A model generated the notes under the pieces. It had not been told where the DNA came from. It saw only the letters and a list, made by a program, of their open reading frames with translations, and made no database searches. DNA of 64,000 nucleotides, taken from assembly GCA_036924285.1 (NCBI GenBank), contig JAYKYS010000012.1, forward strand, positions 11,346,001 through 11,410,000, given 5' to 3'. The number at the start of each line of letters is the position of its first letter. The first letter of the stretch is position 1. This DNA comes from Asterella californica (Eukaryota > Streptophyta > Marchantiopsida > Marchantiales > Aytoniaceae). The translations under genes and the position numbers were made by a program. This document shows, piece after piece, positions 44,689 through 54,112 of the stretch.

Positions 44689-46982
44689 ATGTCGATGCAT
44701 CCTCGAGGATTGGTGTTACTGCAGCAGAGTTGGCCGAGGTCAAATCTTTCATCAAGGAGTTGTGCCTCTACTTCTTCACATGAGACTGGAACCTCGCGGA
44801 CCAGAGTATTCTAGAAGAGGTCTGGGCAACGTTGCCTCCTCGCAACCGTGTACTTGTCAAGACAGAGGTCGCTCGAGGAAGATCATCTTCGTGGACGGTA
44901 GAGTGGTGGCGCAGAGCTTTCCACAGGTCAGAAGCAGAGAATTGCGAATATGAGTTGGAGAAGAAGATTCTGCTAATGATATCAGAGAAGTGGCATGTAC
45001 CTAGAAGTACTACATGCCTCTTCCTGGAAGACAGACAGGGGAGGTACGGATGGAAGGTGGAAGCTTACCGAGAGCTGAGGAAGCGTCTTCTGGAGAAGTT
45101 GTACCTTCATCTTTTTCCTTAGGGAAAGACCTAGAAGGTTAGATATTTTGGAGACCAGGACGTGGAGTTCTTGGAAGCTATCTGAGAAAGACAGATCGTC
45201 AACTGGGACGCCTTCTTTCACACTTACGTCCAAGTTGAGCTAGTGTACTTGGGCACTCCAGCAGGAAGGCATCTCACCACTTTCTTCTGTTATCTGTACG
45301 TGTCCAAGGGAGACCTGAAGGAAGACCAGTTGGCCAAGTATGGATCAACAGGACAACGAGAGATGAAGGAAGAGACCCCGGAGGAAGAAGACCGGACAGC
45401 TGCCATGTCTTGCTGTCTCACTCTAGTGTCTTAGGCAGGATCAAGCACTCATCAGAAGTCGATTACGGTGCGAGAAGATGACTCCAGCGACACAGAAGAC
45501 GCGTCGCCGCCGAGGAAGATGGGACCTAGGAACGTTCTTAGGAAGAGTACATCTTTCTCGACCATCCACTATGGATCCGAGTCGGATTCACAGGATGACA
45601 CGTCTAGCACCAGGATCGCCAAGAAGACAGCTTCTGCGACTACAAGGAGTCTTCCGAAGACTCCAAAAGTCAAGATATGGATTGATGTTCTGACTGCGAT
45701 CAGAGGAAACGCAGTGAAGAGGACTGCTTCTGCGATGGGAAGAGATCTTCCACCTTAGAAGACGTTGAGGCTAGCGTCTTCTCGAGCGCAGAAGGAGAAG
45801 ACCATGGTGGTAGAAGAGATATCCATACCTCTGGAAGACAGAGAAGACGCCTCATATCAATTCGTGGGCATGAACTTGTCTTCTGCGAGAAGACGGCTAG
45901 AAGAATTCAGCGCATTCTTCAGTTCGGAGATCCAACCAGCAATGGAGTTGGTGAAGAAGCGCGCTATGGCTCAAGAGAAGCCACTACAGCTTGGATTCGG
46001 TCTTCAAACCTTAATTCAGCAGGAGGAAGTCCAGAAGCAGAAGCATGAAGCTGTGGAAGCCAACCTCCGCACCACAAAGAAGATGACCACAAAGTATAAG
46101 GCGGAAGCTTCTGCTCTGCCAAGGAGTTGGCACAGCTGCGGAAGAGCAACCAGGAGTTGCAAATGCGACTTCAGTAATGCGAGCAGGAAGTTTTGCGGAT
46201 CAAGGATAAGCTCATTGATCTCGCAGAAGAGACGACTACTCGGAGTGCACTGCGGGAGGCTGCAGAAGCTCAGGCTACATAAGAGAAGAAGCAACGAGTA
46301 GAAGCAGAAGCTCGAACAAAAGAGATCATGACCAAATGGGAGAAACGCTTCAGAAGAAGTTCAACTTCACTGCGGGAAGGAAGCTTCTGATCCTAGCTCG
46401 TACATGGGATGACGCTTCCAGGTAGATGTTAGTGGAATGTAAGGAGAGCATGTTCCGCTACCTGGATCGGTAGATCGAGGACTTGAAGACTCCCTAAGGT
46501 CTTCCCTCGATTCCTCATCATGCATCTACGTCTTCTGATGCGTGAGGACCAGCAATTGAGAAAGATATCTACAAGGAGGAGTTCGACCTCGCTGTCCACT
46601 TGGTGATGACAGCGTTGGAAGCCGAGAAGAAGAGCGAAGAAGCCTCGAAAGACAAGACGTCTTTTGGAAGACAGGAAGCAGAGTTGTCTTCCCAGGTGTT
46701 CAGAGTGGAGGAGGTGACTACCTCTGACTCGTGTGAGATCACCCAGCTCCCAGTGTCGAGCAGGTGACATTGATGAGCCAGAAAGCGCAGATGGATTCAT
46801 CTTCCGAGGGATCTCTTCTAGCTTCCGAAGCCATGGTGGAAGCACACATGATGAGCATCAAAGAGGATGCCACTTCAACCGCATCAGAGGTACAAGCAGG
46901 ACCACCCACGGTGCCAGAAGCTGAATTAGGAGGTCAAGCAAGTGAGGAACCTATGAGGACTACACCTGGTGATCATGAGTAG
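44689..46982 (+). pseudogene. Family B gag-like protein, copy B3
   Basis: The ATG at 44689 corresponds to MSMHPRGL of B1. Pieces in several frames follow: 44832-45122 (PPRNRVLVKTEVARGRSSSW; STTCLFLEDRQGRYGWKVEAY), 45243-45434 (YLGTPAGRHLTTFFCYLYV), 45468-45758 (Ser/Glu linker), 45765-46301 (coiled coil with EEFSAFF and AQEKPLQLGFG), and on to a Glu/Ala-rich tail ending near 46982. The blocks preserved in all three copies mark the real protein and its order. Frameshifts and stops show that this copy is dead. Unknown family. Confidence 0.6.
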
Positions 46983-48145
46983 GTAGTAGAGGTAGTTAGC
47001 AGTTAATCACCTTAGCTATTTTTGTAAGAATCAGAGTCTGCTATTTTAAGATGAGCAACTCTTTCTTTATTTTTAGGTGATTGTCCATGTGACAAGATAA
47101 GCAACGGTAGGAACTGAGAAGGGAATCGAAGCATGGGAGGTGGTGGCCTTCTGACAGCGCTTCATCTTTCCCTGGTTGTGAGTTGCGATTGGAAAAGATC
47201 CCTCCTTCGACTCAAGACAATTGTATAAAGTAGATGACGATGTAGGATTTTACACACACATGTGTGCACACACTCACAAACACTACGTGCGCAGAGTTTT
47301 AGAGTAGGTCTGCATTTCTGCTCCCAGCAAGGGATCGTAAAGATGTAGACGGTAGTAGACAACATAAACAAAGAACGACATCATCTTGCAGTCTTGCTTC
47401 TAAGCTGGTGTGTCGGGAGGTAGTGATAGAAAGTGAATGGAGTGAGCTTCCAGAAGTCAATGTTCTTCTCGAGGATTGGATTTCAGATTTGATTGCAAAA
47501 GCTTTGTCTATGTTTTTTGGGGAGTGGGTTTCATCGAATTATACCTAAATGTGCATGAGAAGCCTTCTTGTTGAGTAGCGGTGATTGTTAGAAGCTGTGC
47601 AGAGTCCAAGTTTATCTCATCCTCTGGAGCACTTTGGATCCACGTACGGACTGTCCCATGAGAGATTAGTCCCCTGAGTCAGAGTAGTCGGAGCAACGAC
47701 AGAAGAAGCCGAAGTCTTCTTTTGACAGTAGAAGACGACATCTTCGACTGGAAGACAGTGTAACTGTAAGCATATCTGTAGTCTTCTTCCTCAATTTACT
47801 ACAAGTAGGGATGGCTTGTTAGTCAGGATCCGGACTAGAAGCATGTCGGAATCTTAATTTCTCTCTTTCTTCTTGTTTCCTCTCGTTTGGATTTTCTCTT
47901 CTTCCCTCATCTTCCCGTCTTCTTATCTTCTTCTACTGGATTTCTGAGACTTCTATTGAGTATCAGTGGATGTGAATGTCGTTGTAGTATTGCAGGAAGA
48001 CTGTTTCGACAGACAGAACTCTGGGAAGACTACATGGGACATACACTCTGTGATTAATCTAACCCCGTTGGAAATTGTAAGAGCAATGTGTGATAGGGAG
48101 TAGTAATTTTGCATGTACAAAGCATAGATAGTCTTCTGGAGGTGT
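46983..48145 (+). other. Family B 3' segment, copy B3
   Basis: Non-coding. Aligns with the inverse of 8430-9590. Includes a CACACA/TGTGTG stretch near 47251-47280 and pyrimidine-rich sequence around 47866-47945. Confidence 0.6.
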
Positions 48146-48262
48146 CAAAAATAAAGATTATATTCCCACTGCAAACAAATATTTTCTGTAAATTAAAATA
48201 ATTCAAGTCTAAGTAATACGAACACTCTTCACTTACCATTTTGAAATGAGCACGAGCTTGAT

Positions 48263-48770
48263 TGTCGTGCGCATACACATCGCTACACAACATACATCGC
48301 TGTCAGAGGTACACCACACATACACATAACACATGGACGATGTCATACACATACACAAGTGTACCACAATAATCTGAATAGAGAAATTATCATCTCCAAC
48401 ACTACAACAAAGATTACTCACAAATGATCAAGCCAAACCCACTCTAAACGCGAAGAGAATCCGGGTTACACTCAACAAGACTATCCACCATAGCCTGGAG
48501 CTTGAAGGCTCAACTCGAAGAACTAAGGCCTCCAAGCCCTACCTGCGAAGTATATCCCTAGTGAGCTCTCCCCCCAACTCGCCCTAACGGCACTAACGGC
48601 CTTACCGGGATGCGTCACTTCGCACTCGGTCAACCTAGCCAAGGTGCCAAACTGACGTGACAGCTGTCGTGCGCATACACATTGCTACACAACATACATC
48701 GCTGTCAGAGGTACACCACACATACACATAACACATGGACGATGTCATACACATACACAAGTGTACCACA
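48263..48770. repeat. 106-bp direct repeats bracketing the 293-bp repeat
   Basis: The 106-bp block TGTCGTGCGCATACAC...GTGTACCACA occurs at 48263-48368 and again at 48665-48770, apparently with a single mismatch (CATCGC/CATTGC). Between them lies the 293-bp repeat. The blocks begin TG and end CA, like a small LTR, but I find no target duplication outside the pair. Confidence 0.85.
48370..48662. repeat. 293-bp dispersed repeat, copy 1
   Basis: TAATCTGAATAGAG...GACGTGACA. The same length and nearly the same sequence occur at 63252-63544. Read on the minus strand it starts TGTCACGTCAG, an LTR-like start. Not coding. Confidence 0.88.
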
Positions 48771-48949
48771 ATCGTCTCCTTAACTGACGGTTAGGTCCCT
48801 CTAACTCCAGATAGCTCTATATCCCAACTACGTGATATACACCTTCATGGGTGCAAGGATCAGGAGACCGGGTGCTACATCACCCCATCGTTAGTCGCCT
48901 GTCTGCAATCCATATCACGCAAAGATCTAATCGGCTATCCCTGCTATAT

Positions 48950-50647
48950 ACATCGAGGACAAACCCATCGTCCAGTAGGAACGACACTGAGAGGTGGAGT
49001 CAAACATGACATGTGTCAACCTCTCAATCAACCATCACACACCAACATACGGGCTGCTCCACCAGCAGACCCACACAACATACACCTCAAGCCCGCGCGT
49101 ACAACTGCTAAGCTTGGGTCAACGGTACCATCAATGTTGAGAAGATGACATGGCGCGCAATTACGCACATGGTCCTTCTACACAACACCATCACGGCTCT
49201 CTAACATGAGTACTCCAGAAGGTAACACCTCACGCACTCATAAAATAGTACATCCTGCGGTCACATCCAACGTCGTCGGTGCAGTCTGCTGCAGATAGAT
49301 ATAATCGCCAGGATGAAACCTGCGAATCGATGGTCGATAACCTCCTCCTCTGATAGTTGCATATCGCAACGTGTCTCTATGCTGAGCAATCGCTAGATTC
49401 TTAAAAACCATGGGCATAACTCTCCAAAATGTTTCTTCTCGTTGAGAACATGCTCTCACCCACATATCCGGGTCATCAAGGTTCAGCACCTCAGCAGAAT
49501 CACGACGAATGGCCGAAGGTAGATCTGGATCTCGGTCATATAATAGAAAATACGGTGAGAAGGAAGCCAAAGACGCTTGTCGGCTAAAATGGTAACCCAT
49601 AGCCAACCATGGTAACTGCACATCCCAGTCTCCCAAGTGGCCCTTCTGCAAGCCATACTTGCGCAATTCTCTCTTCACCGTCTGAACTACCCTCTCTGCC
49701 AAACCATCCGCCTCAGGATGATCTCGAGATGTAGTCCGATGATCAATCAGTGCCTGATCACACAAGGCCTGAAACTCACCAAGGAACTCTGTACCTTGGT
49801 CTGTCAGCACTTCAGATGGTGCTCCAAAACGACTCAATACTCGATCTAAGAACGCGTACGCCGTCCCTTCACTCGCCTTGTCTGGTAATGCCACCAACTC
49901 AATCCACTTGGAGAAGTGCTCCACCATCACCAACACATATCGATGGTGACGTATGGTCAACGGTAAGGGTCCCACAAAATCCAAACTCCAACGGTAACCC
50001 AACCCCATAATCGGTAAGGGGTGTAACTGTGGAGTAGGAGCATTAAACGATGCTCGTACTCGATCACAAACCACACATCGTGCGACAAACTGTTGCACAT
50101 CGATGTGCATACCACGTCATCAATACTGTCCTTGGAGTAAGCTATGTGTACGCTTCACTCCAAAATGTCCCAACTCCTCATGGGCATGTCGTACTAATTG
50201 TGCCCTCTGGGATGGGTGTCGCACTATCCGTACCCTCTCATCACCTCACACTCGAAGTAGATGTCGTCCTTCTCGTCAAAATCTCTTCGCTCGTTGAAGA
50301 ACACAATCTCGCTCCTTGGCACTTACTGTGCCTACTACCACACCAGTATGTAGATACTACATCACGATCACATCATCATGGATATCTCGCTGATCTGGAA
50401 CACCATCTCCACCCTCAGGATTTGGAGACTCATCATCTACTCTCTGACCAGAGAAAGATACGACTTGACCCTCCATACTAGAGTTCATGGTCAACACACA
50501 AAGAAAGGTAGATGCATGCCACCCTGGCACTATCTCCTCATCAACCTCGTCATGTCATCGAGCCCCAGTCTGATCTTGCTGACTCGTGCATGGATTGCGA
50601 CTCAACCCATCGGCATCTAGGTTTGCAACTCCAGGTCTATGTACTAC
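48950..50647 (-). pseudogene. Family E integrase with C-terminal PHD finger
   Basis: The integrase begins before 50110 with a zinc-binding region (HEELGHFGVKRTH ... CVVCDR) in which two adjacent Trp codons have become TGA TGA. The core is clean (49238-50110): SLDFVGPLP, LTDQGTEFLG, HPEADGLAERV, giving the DDE triad. After the stop at 49238-49240 the same frame continues through VREVLPSGVLML and NCAPCHL into a PHD finger at 48950-49084. That finger has CMLC, VCDG then TGA where the fourth Cys should be, TGA before HMSC (Trp expected), and WVCPRC, i.e. a C4HC3 pattern damaged at two positions. PHD fingers read histone tails, so the module probably guided integration. No longer functional. Confidence 0.85.
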
Positions 50648-51838
50648 CTAGAAGTCATACTCCTGTAAGATCAGAGCCCATCGTGCAAGCTTTCCTGTAA
50701 GCTTATCGGACTCCATCAACCACTTGAGCGGCTGGTGATCACTGATGAGAGTAAAGGGGTTCTCAAACAGATAACATCGAAAGTGTGCAACAGCCCATAC
50801 TGCCGTCAAACACTCTCTCTCATACGAACTATACCTCGTCTTTGCTGAATTGTTGGAGCGACTGGCATACGCCACCATGAACTCCTTTTTCTCATCATCA
50901 TGCTGAGTCAGCACCGCTCCAAGTCCCAACATACTCCAATCGGTGTGCAGTTGGAAAGGACGCCCCCTAACGGGTCTCCTCAAGATGGGAGCAGATGTCA
51001 ACTTATCCTTGATGTCAACTACAAAAGCTCGCTCCTGCTCATCTCCCCACTGCCACTCCTGGTCCACCTTCATCAGCTTGATCAACGGCTTCGCAATTGC
51101 ATTAAATCCCTTCACGTATCGACGATAAAAGTTCGCCAAATCAACAAATACTCGAACTCGACTCACATCTGTGGGACGTGGGATACGTGCAATAGCCTCA
51201 ACCTTCGTCTGTTGAACACCCAACCCACCTGGATAGATGGTGTGGTCTAGATACTCTACCAACTCCTGGAAGAACTTACACTTCCCAGGGTGTAACTTCA
51301 ACCCATGAGCTCTCAACCGCTCAAACACATCCCGTAAGTGTTTCTCGTGCTCTTCCACTGTAGCACTATAGACTAAGATGTCGTCAATATAACATCTGAC
51401 AAAATCCAGTCCTGTTAGGATTCTGTCCATCATCCTTTGGAACTCAGCAGGGGCGTTCTTCAACCCGAATGGTAAGAACCGCCACTGATACAAACAATCT
51501 TTGTCGTGAGAGTCAATTCTCCAGAATGTTGTCTTGGACTTATCTTCTTCTCTCACTGGCAACTGATGATACCTTGCTCGAAGATCCAAATTACTGAAGA
51601 CCTTCACATGCCTCACTGCATCAAAGATCTCCTCAGGTGTCGGCATGGCATACTTATCGGACTTCGTCTGCCGATTGATAAGACGGTAGTCTCCACACAT
51701 CCGTCTATCCGTGTAGTTGCCATACATATCCTTCTTGGCTGACATAACTGTGACAGATGCATACTCTCCATGCGACATCTCCATCAATCCAACCTCCAAC
51801 AAATCTTGAGTCCGACTCTGGATCAAGGCTCTCTCCAT
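50648..51838 (-). CDS. Family E reverse transcriptase and RNase H
   Basis: 396-aa open frame. Reverse transcriptase blocks: CGDYRLINRQT, FSNLDLRARYHQLPV (Arg where SGYHQ is usual), PFGLKNAPAEFQRMMD, and the catalytic CYIDDILVYS with a standard YxDD. RNase H: LHTDWSMLGLGAVL, SSYERECLTAVWAV, LISDHQPLKWL. The N-terminal part of the polymerase lies upstream in another frame (51823-52047: IGPKLIREERQ, RIDFANDTPIFRRPYR), so at least one frameshift separates them. The domain is the best kept part of family E. It would copy the element RNA into DNA after cleavage from a Gag-Pol polyprotein. Confidence 0.88.
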   Translation of the reverse strand: MERALIQSRTQDLLEVGLMEMSHGEYASVTVMSAKKDMYGNYTDRRMCGDYRLINRQTKSDKYAMPTPEEIFDAVRHVKVFSNLDLRARYHQLPVREEDKSKTTFWRIDSHDKDCLYQWRFLPFGLKNAPAEFQRMMDRILTGLDFVRCYIDDILVYSATVEEHEKHLRDVFERLRAHGLKLHPGKCKFFQELVEYLDHTIYPGGLGVQQTKVEAIARIPRPTDVSRVRVFVDLANFYRRYVKGFNAIAKPLIKLMKVDQEWQWGDEQERAFVVDIKDKLTSAPILRRPVRGRPFQLHTDWSMLGLGAVLTQHDDEKKEFMVAYASRSNNSAKTRYSSYERECLTAVWAVAHFRCYLFENPFTLISDHQPLKWLMESDKLTGKLARWALILQEYDF

Positions 51839-52047
51839 GTCACTATTATGTATCTGTAAGGACGTCGAAAGATTGGCGTGTCATTAGCAAAGTCGATCCG
51901 TATATCAAGTCCCTTCAAGGTACCCAAATCCTTCATACTGAAGGCAAAACAATTCATGTAACTCTTCAGGAATCTTTGGACTCTTTGTCTCTCCTCTCTT
52001 ATAAGCTTGGGTCCGATCTCCGGCTCCCAAGTATCCTCTGTCACCAT
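51823..52047 (-). pseudogene. Family E reverse transcriptase N-terminal segment
   Basis: 74 aa in a different frame from the main reverse transcriptase ORF. Typical pre-polymerase sequence of Ty3/gypsy elements (long helix with LKSYMNCFAFSMKDLGTLKG, then DTPIFRRPYRY). It lies between the methyltransferase and the polymerase core. Confidence 0.75.
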
Positions 52048-52077
52048 GCTAGAGGTAGAAGACGAAGTCGTTGACTG

Positions 52078-53271
52078 CTATCTTGCAACCTCTGGAGCAG
52101 TTTCCTTCTGCTCATCACCAACAACCTCCACCGCTACTGTGCAAAAAACTTCTGCAGTTCTAGCTGCAAGGTCCACACTCTCTCCTATGACATCCAATGA
52201 TGTCCAAGGATGACGAACTCCACGTGCCTCGCCCCCAGCCTTTACCTCCACCGACTCGGTAGGCAAAGAGCTCAAGAGTGCTCGAGCAGTAACACCTGTC
52301 AATCGCATCTGACGCTGCTCAGCCAATCCAAGGCTAACAATCCATGTCAAGCAGTTCAAGTCCATTGCTTGACCCAACACTTGACGACCTGAAGCCTCCG
52401 ACACCGAAGCTACTACCGTCGTACCCGTAGTGAAACCCATCGCTCGCTCTCTCTCATCAGCATTGGGCTCCACCAACTGTCGTAATTGAGCATCCCACAC
52501 AAGCCCAGGTCCTCCATCTTTGTAAGCATGTGACGCTGGAAAGCTTACCAAAGTGGGTAACGCTACCATGGGCCGTCCCACTAGGTTCACCACTGCCATG
52601 GGTGACCTATCGACGACTTTCACTACTTGAGATCGTCGTCTTGCATCCAAGATGCTATCAACCATGAGATGCGCTGGTCGTCTCACTCCATCGTGTGCGC
52701 GCTTAAGCACCTCTCTCGGTAACAAGTTCGTCCACCACAACCGTGGACGATGTGCATGAGATCCTACTCTCGCTGCATCCAACAACACTACTGGTCCAAC
52801 CCAAGACCGCACTTGGTGCACACTCGTCATCATCTGTGTACGAGCATCACCCAACAAAGGAACGTTCTCCAAGATGTACGCTGGAGAATCCACCTGATGC
52901 ATCTGGAGATGTCGTAAGATCCGTAACATCTCTCAGAACATCCTTGATCGCGGGTCATGCAAACCCTGACCTCTCTCAGCACGCGTGTGATCTTGACATG
53001 GCCATCCAGCTATCACCAAGTGAATGGTGCCAACAAATGTAAGATCTTGCGCCCCCAGCAGCGAAATATCCGACGGTAATGCTTACTGGTATCCTCTAAC
53101 AACTGATATGGACAACAACTCAGGATATCTCTGCACCAAACGTGCCACATGTCGCAATGAGATGCGTCTCGCAATCTCATCTCTCTCCACATACAAGTAT
53201 CACTGTACTTGTATGCTTGCCTGCAATACCGCAGACAAACCTGTGCTGATCCCTCCAAACAGCTCCAGTAC
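52078..53271 (-). pseudogene. Cytosine-5 DNA methyltransferase domain within family E
   Basis: One frame from 53271 with three stops (53200-53202, 53083-53085, 52933-52935) and then open from 52929. Motifs in canonical order: I, VLELFGGISTGL (53271); II, YVERDEIARR; III, SDISLLGAQDL; IV, IAGWPCQDHT with catalytic Cys at 52996-52998; VI, ILENVP at about 52869; VIII, RPRLWWTN; IX region, ADERERAMGF; X, LGQAMDLNCLTWIV ending near 52314. About 320 aa. GLHDPRS after motif IV and the C-terminal motifs recall the DNMT3 group, and the motif order is not permuted as in plant DRM enzymes. It would methylate cytosine in DNA from inside the element. DNMT-bearing Ty3/gypsy elements have been reported in charophytes (2018). 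A linker follows to 52078. Confidence 0.88.
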
Positions 53272-53323
53272 ACATACACCCTCCTCTAGATACTACCACA
53301 CAATGGGAGTCGTATCCAACGGA

Positions 53324-53545
53324 TCACAGGGCTAGTAGCAGGAACAACCCTTGTTCATCTACTGGTGGTACAAAGGCTTCACTCCAAGCTTGCTGCACCA
53401 ACTGATCAGCATACTGCTGCAACTCTCCACTCAAACTCCAGAGTGGAACATCCAAGGCAGATTGTACTAACATAGACATGCTAGGCATGTCCTCCACCTC
53501 CTCAAAGATCGGAGTATCCTCCGCATGGGTATTGCCCTCCAACAA
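53324..53545 (-). pseudogene. Family E linker between protease and methyltransferase
   Basis: 73 aa, acidic and Gln/Leu rich (SGELQQYADQLVQQAWSEAF). It is in a different frame from the methyltransferase, which starts about 50 bases downstream after a TAG in its own frame. No domain recognised. Confidence 0.4.
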
Positions 53546-54112
53546 CTCGTCCGACCAAGTGATGACCGAACTGAACCTGCAACGGATGCCATCGTCCTTA
53601 GTGTAGGCTCCGTCGTCCCAACTCTAGCACTGAACCGCACTGGTAAGCGGCTCACTCGTCCCTCACCGGACTGCCAACCTGGTCTGTAAGATGTTGTCTC
53701 CGCCCAATAGTCAATCACAAACCCCATAAGGTACAACACAACACCTCCCACCAATACATCATAAGACTCTGCGGCTGTAACGATGACCTTGGCCCTCACC
53801 ATAGAGCCATCCGTGGGGTGATCAGGCCGAACTCTCATCGTCAACATCTCACGTGTCATGTGTAGAGCGTACCTCCTGATCCCCCTAGAGATGTCTGCAA
53901 CTGGAATGGACATCTCTCTATCTCGGACTTCTTCATACCCAAACCAATACACGCCGCCTTTCTCAACATCAACGGTTGGACTCCAGAGTCTAACAAGACC
54001 TTCTGGGGTCGATACACTTTCCCTGAAGGTGCCACCAAACAGAAGATACCACTTCTGTTGTCCAACAACACCACACCTGGTGCCAAACCAGCACGGTCAA
54101 TCGCCGGCCTAG
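53467..54112 (-). pseudogene. Family E aspartic protease
   Basis: The retropepsin starts in the gag frame with VLLDSGVQPLML (53940-54010 region, catalytic DSG) and continues after a frameshift near 53870 in a frame ending at 53467, with ALHMTREMLTMRV and the C-terminal DVLVGGVVLYLMGF block that matches the DxLLGxxVL region of retropepsins. It would cleave the polyprotein. Broken by the frameshift only. Confidence 0.75.

Larger units (their letters stand above)
42759..48145 (+). mobile_element. Family B retroelement unit B3
   Basis: The most complete family B unit, uninterrupted: 5' edge TGTGGTGCCCACAAATT, a 1.9-kb 5' region, the gag-like ORF (44689-46982, broken), and a 3' segment to about 48145, where similarity to B2 ends at GGAGGTGT. 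More diverged than B1 and B2 are from each other. No pol domain in 5.4 kb. No second copy of the 5' sequence near its 3' end, so either the 3' end is lost or it is not a standard LTR pair. Confidence 0.7.

Noticed and set aside
48245..48421. Possible CRISPR-like array in the CATACACA-rich stretch
   Set aside because: Only two copies of a 106-bp block plus simple CA-rich sequence in a eukaryotic repeat region; no regular short repeats with spacers.
53013..53279. 88-aa Cys-rich frame, possible small zinc protein
   Set aside because: It overlaps the methyltransferase in another frame; the methyltransferase frame carries the conserved motifs.
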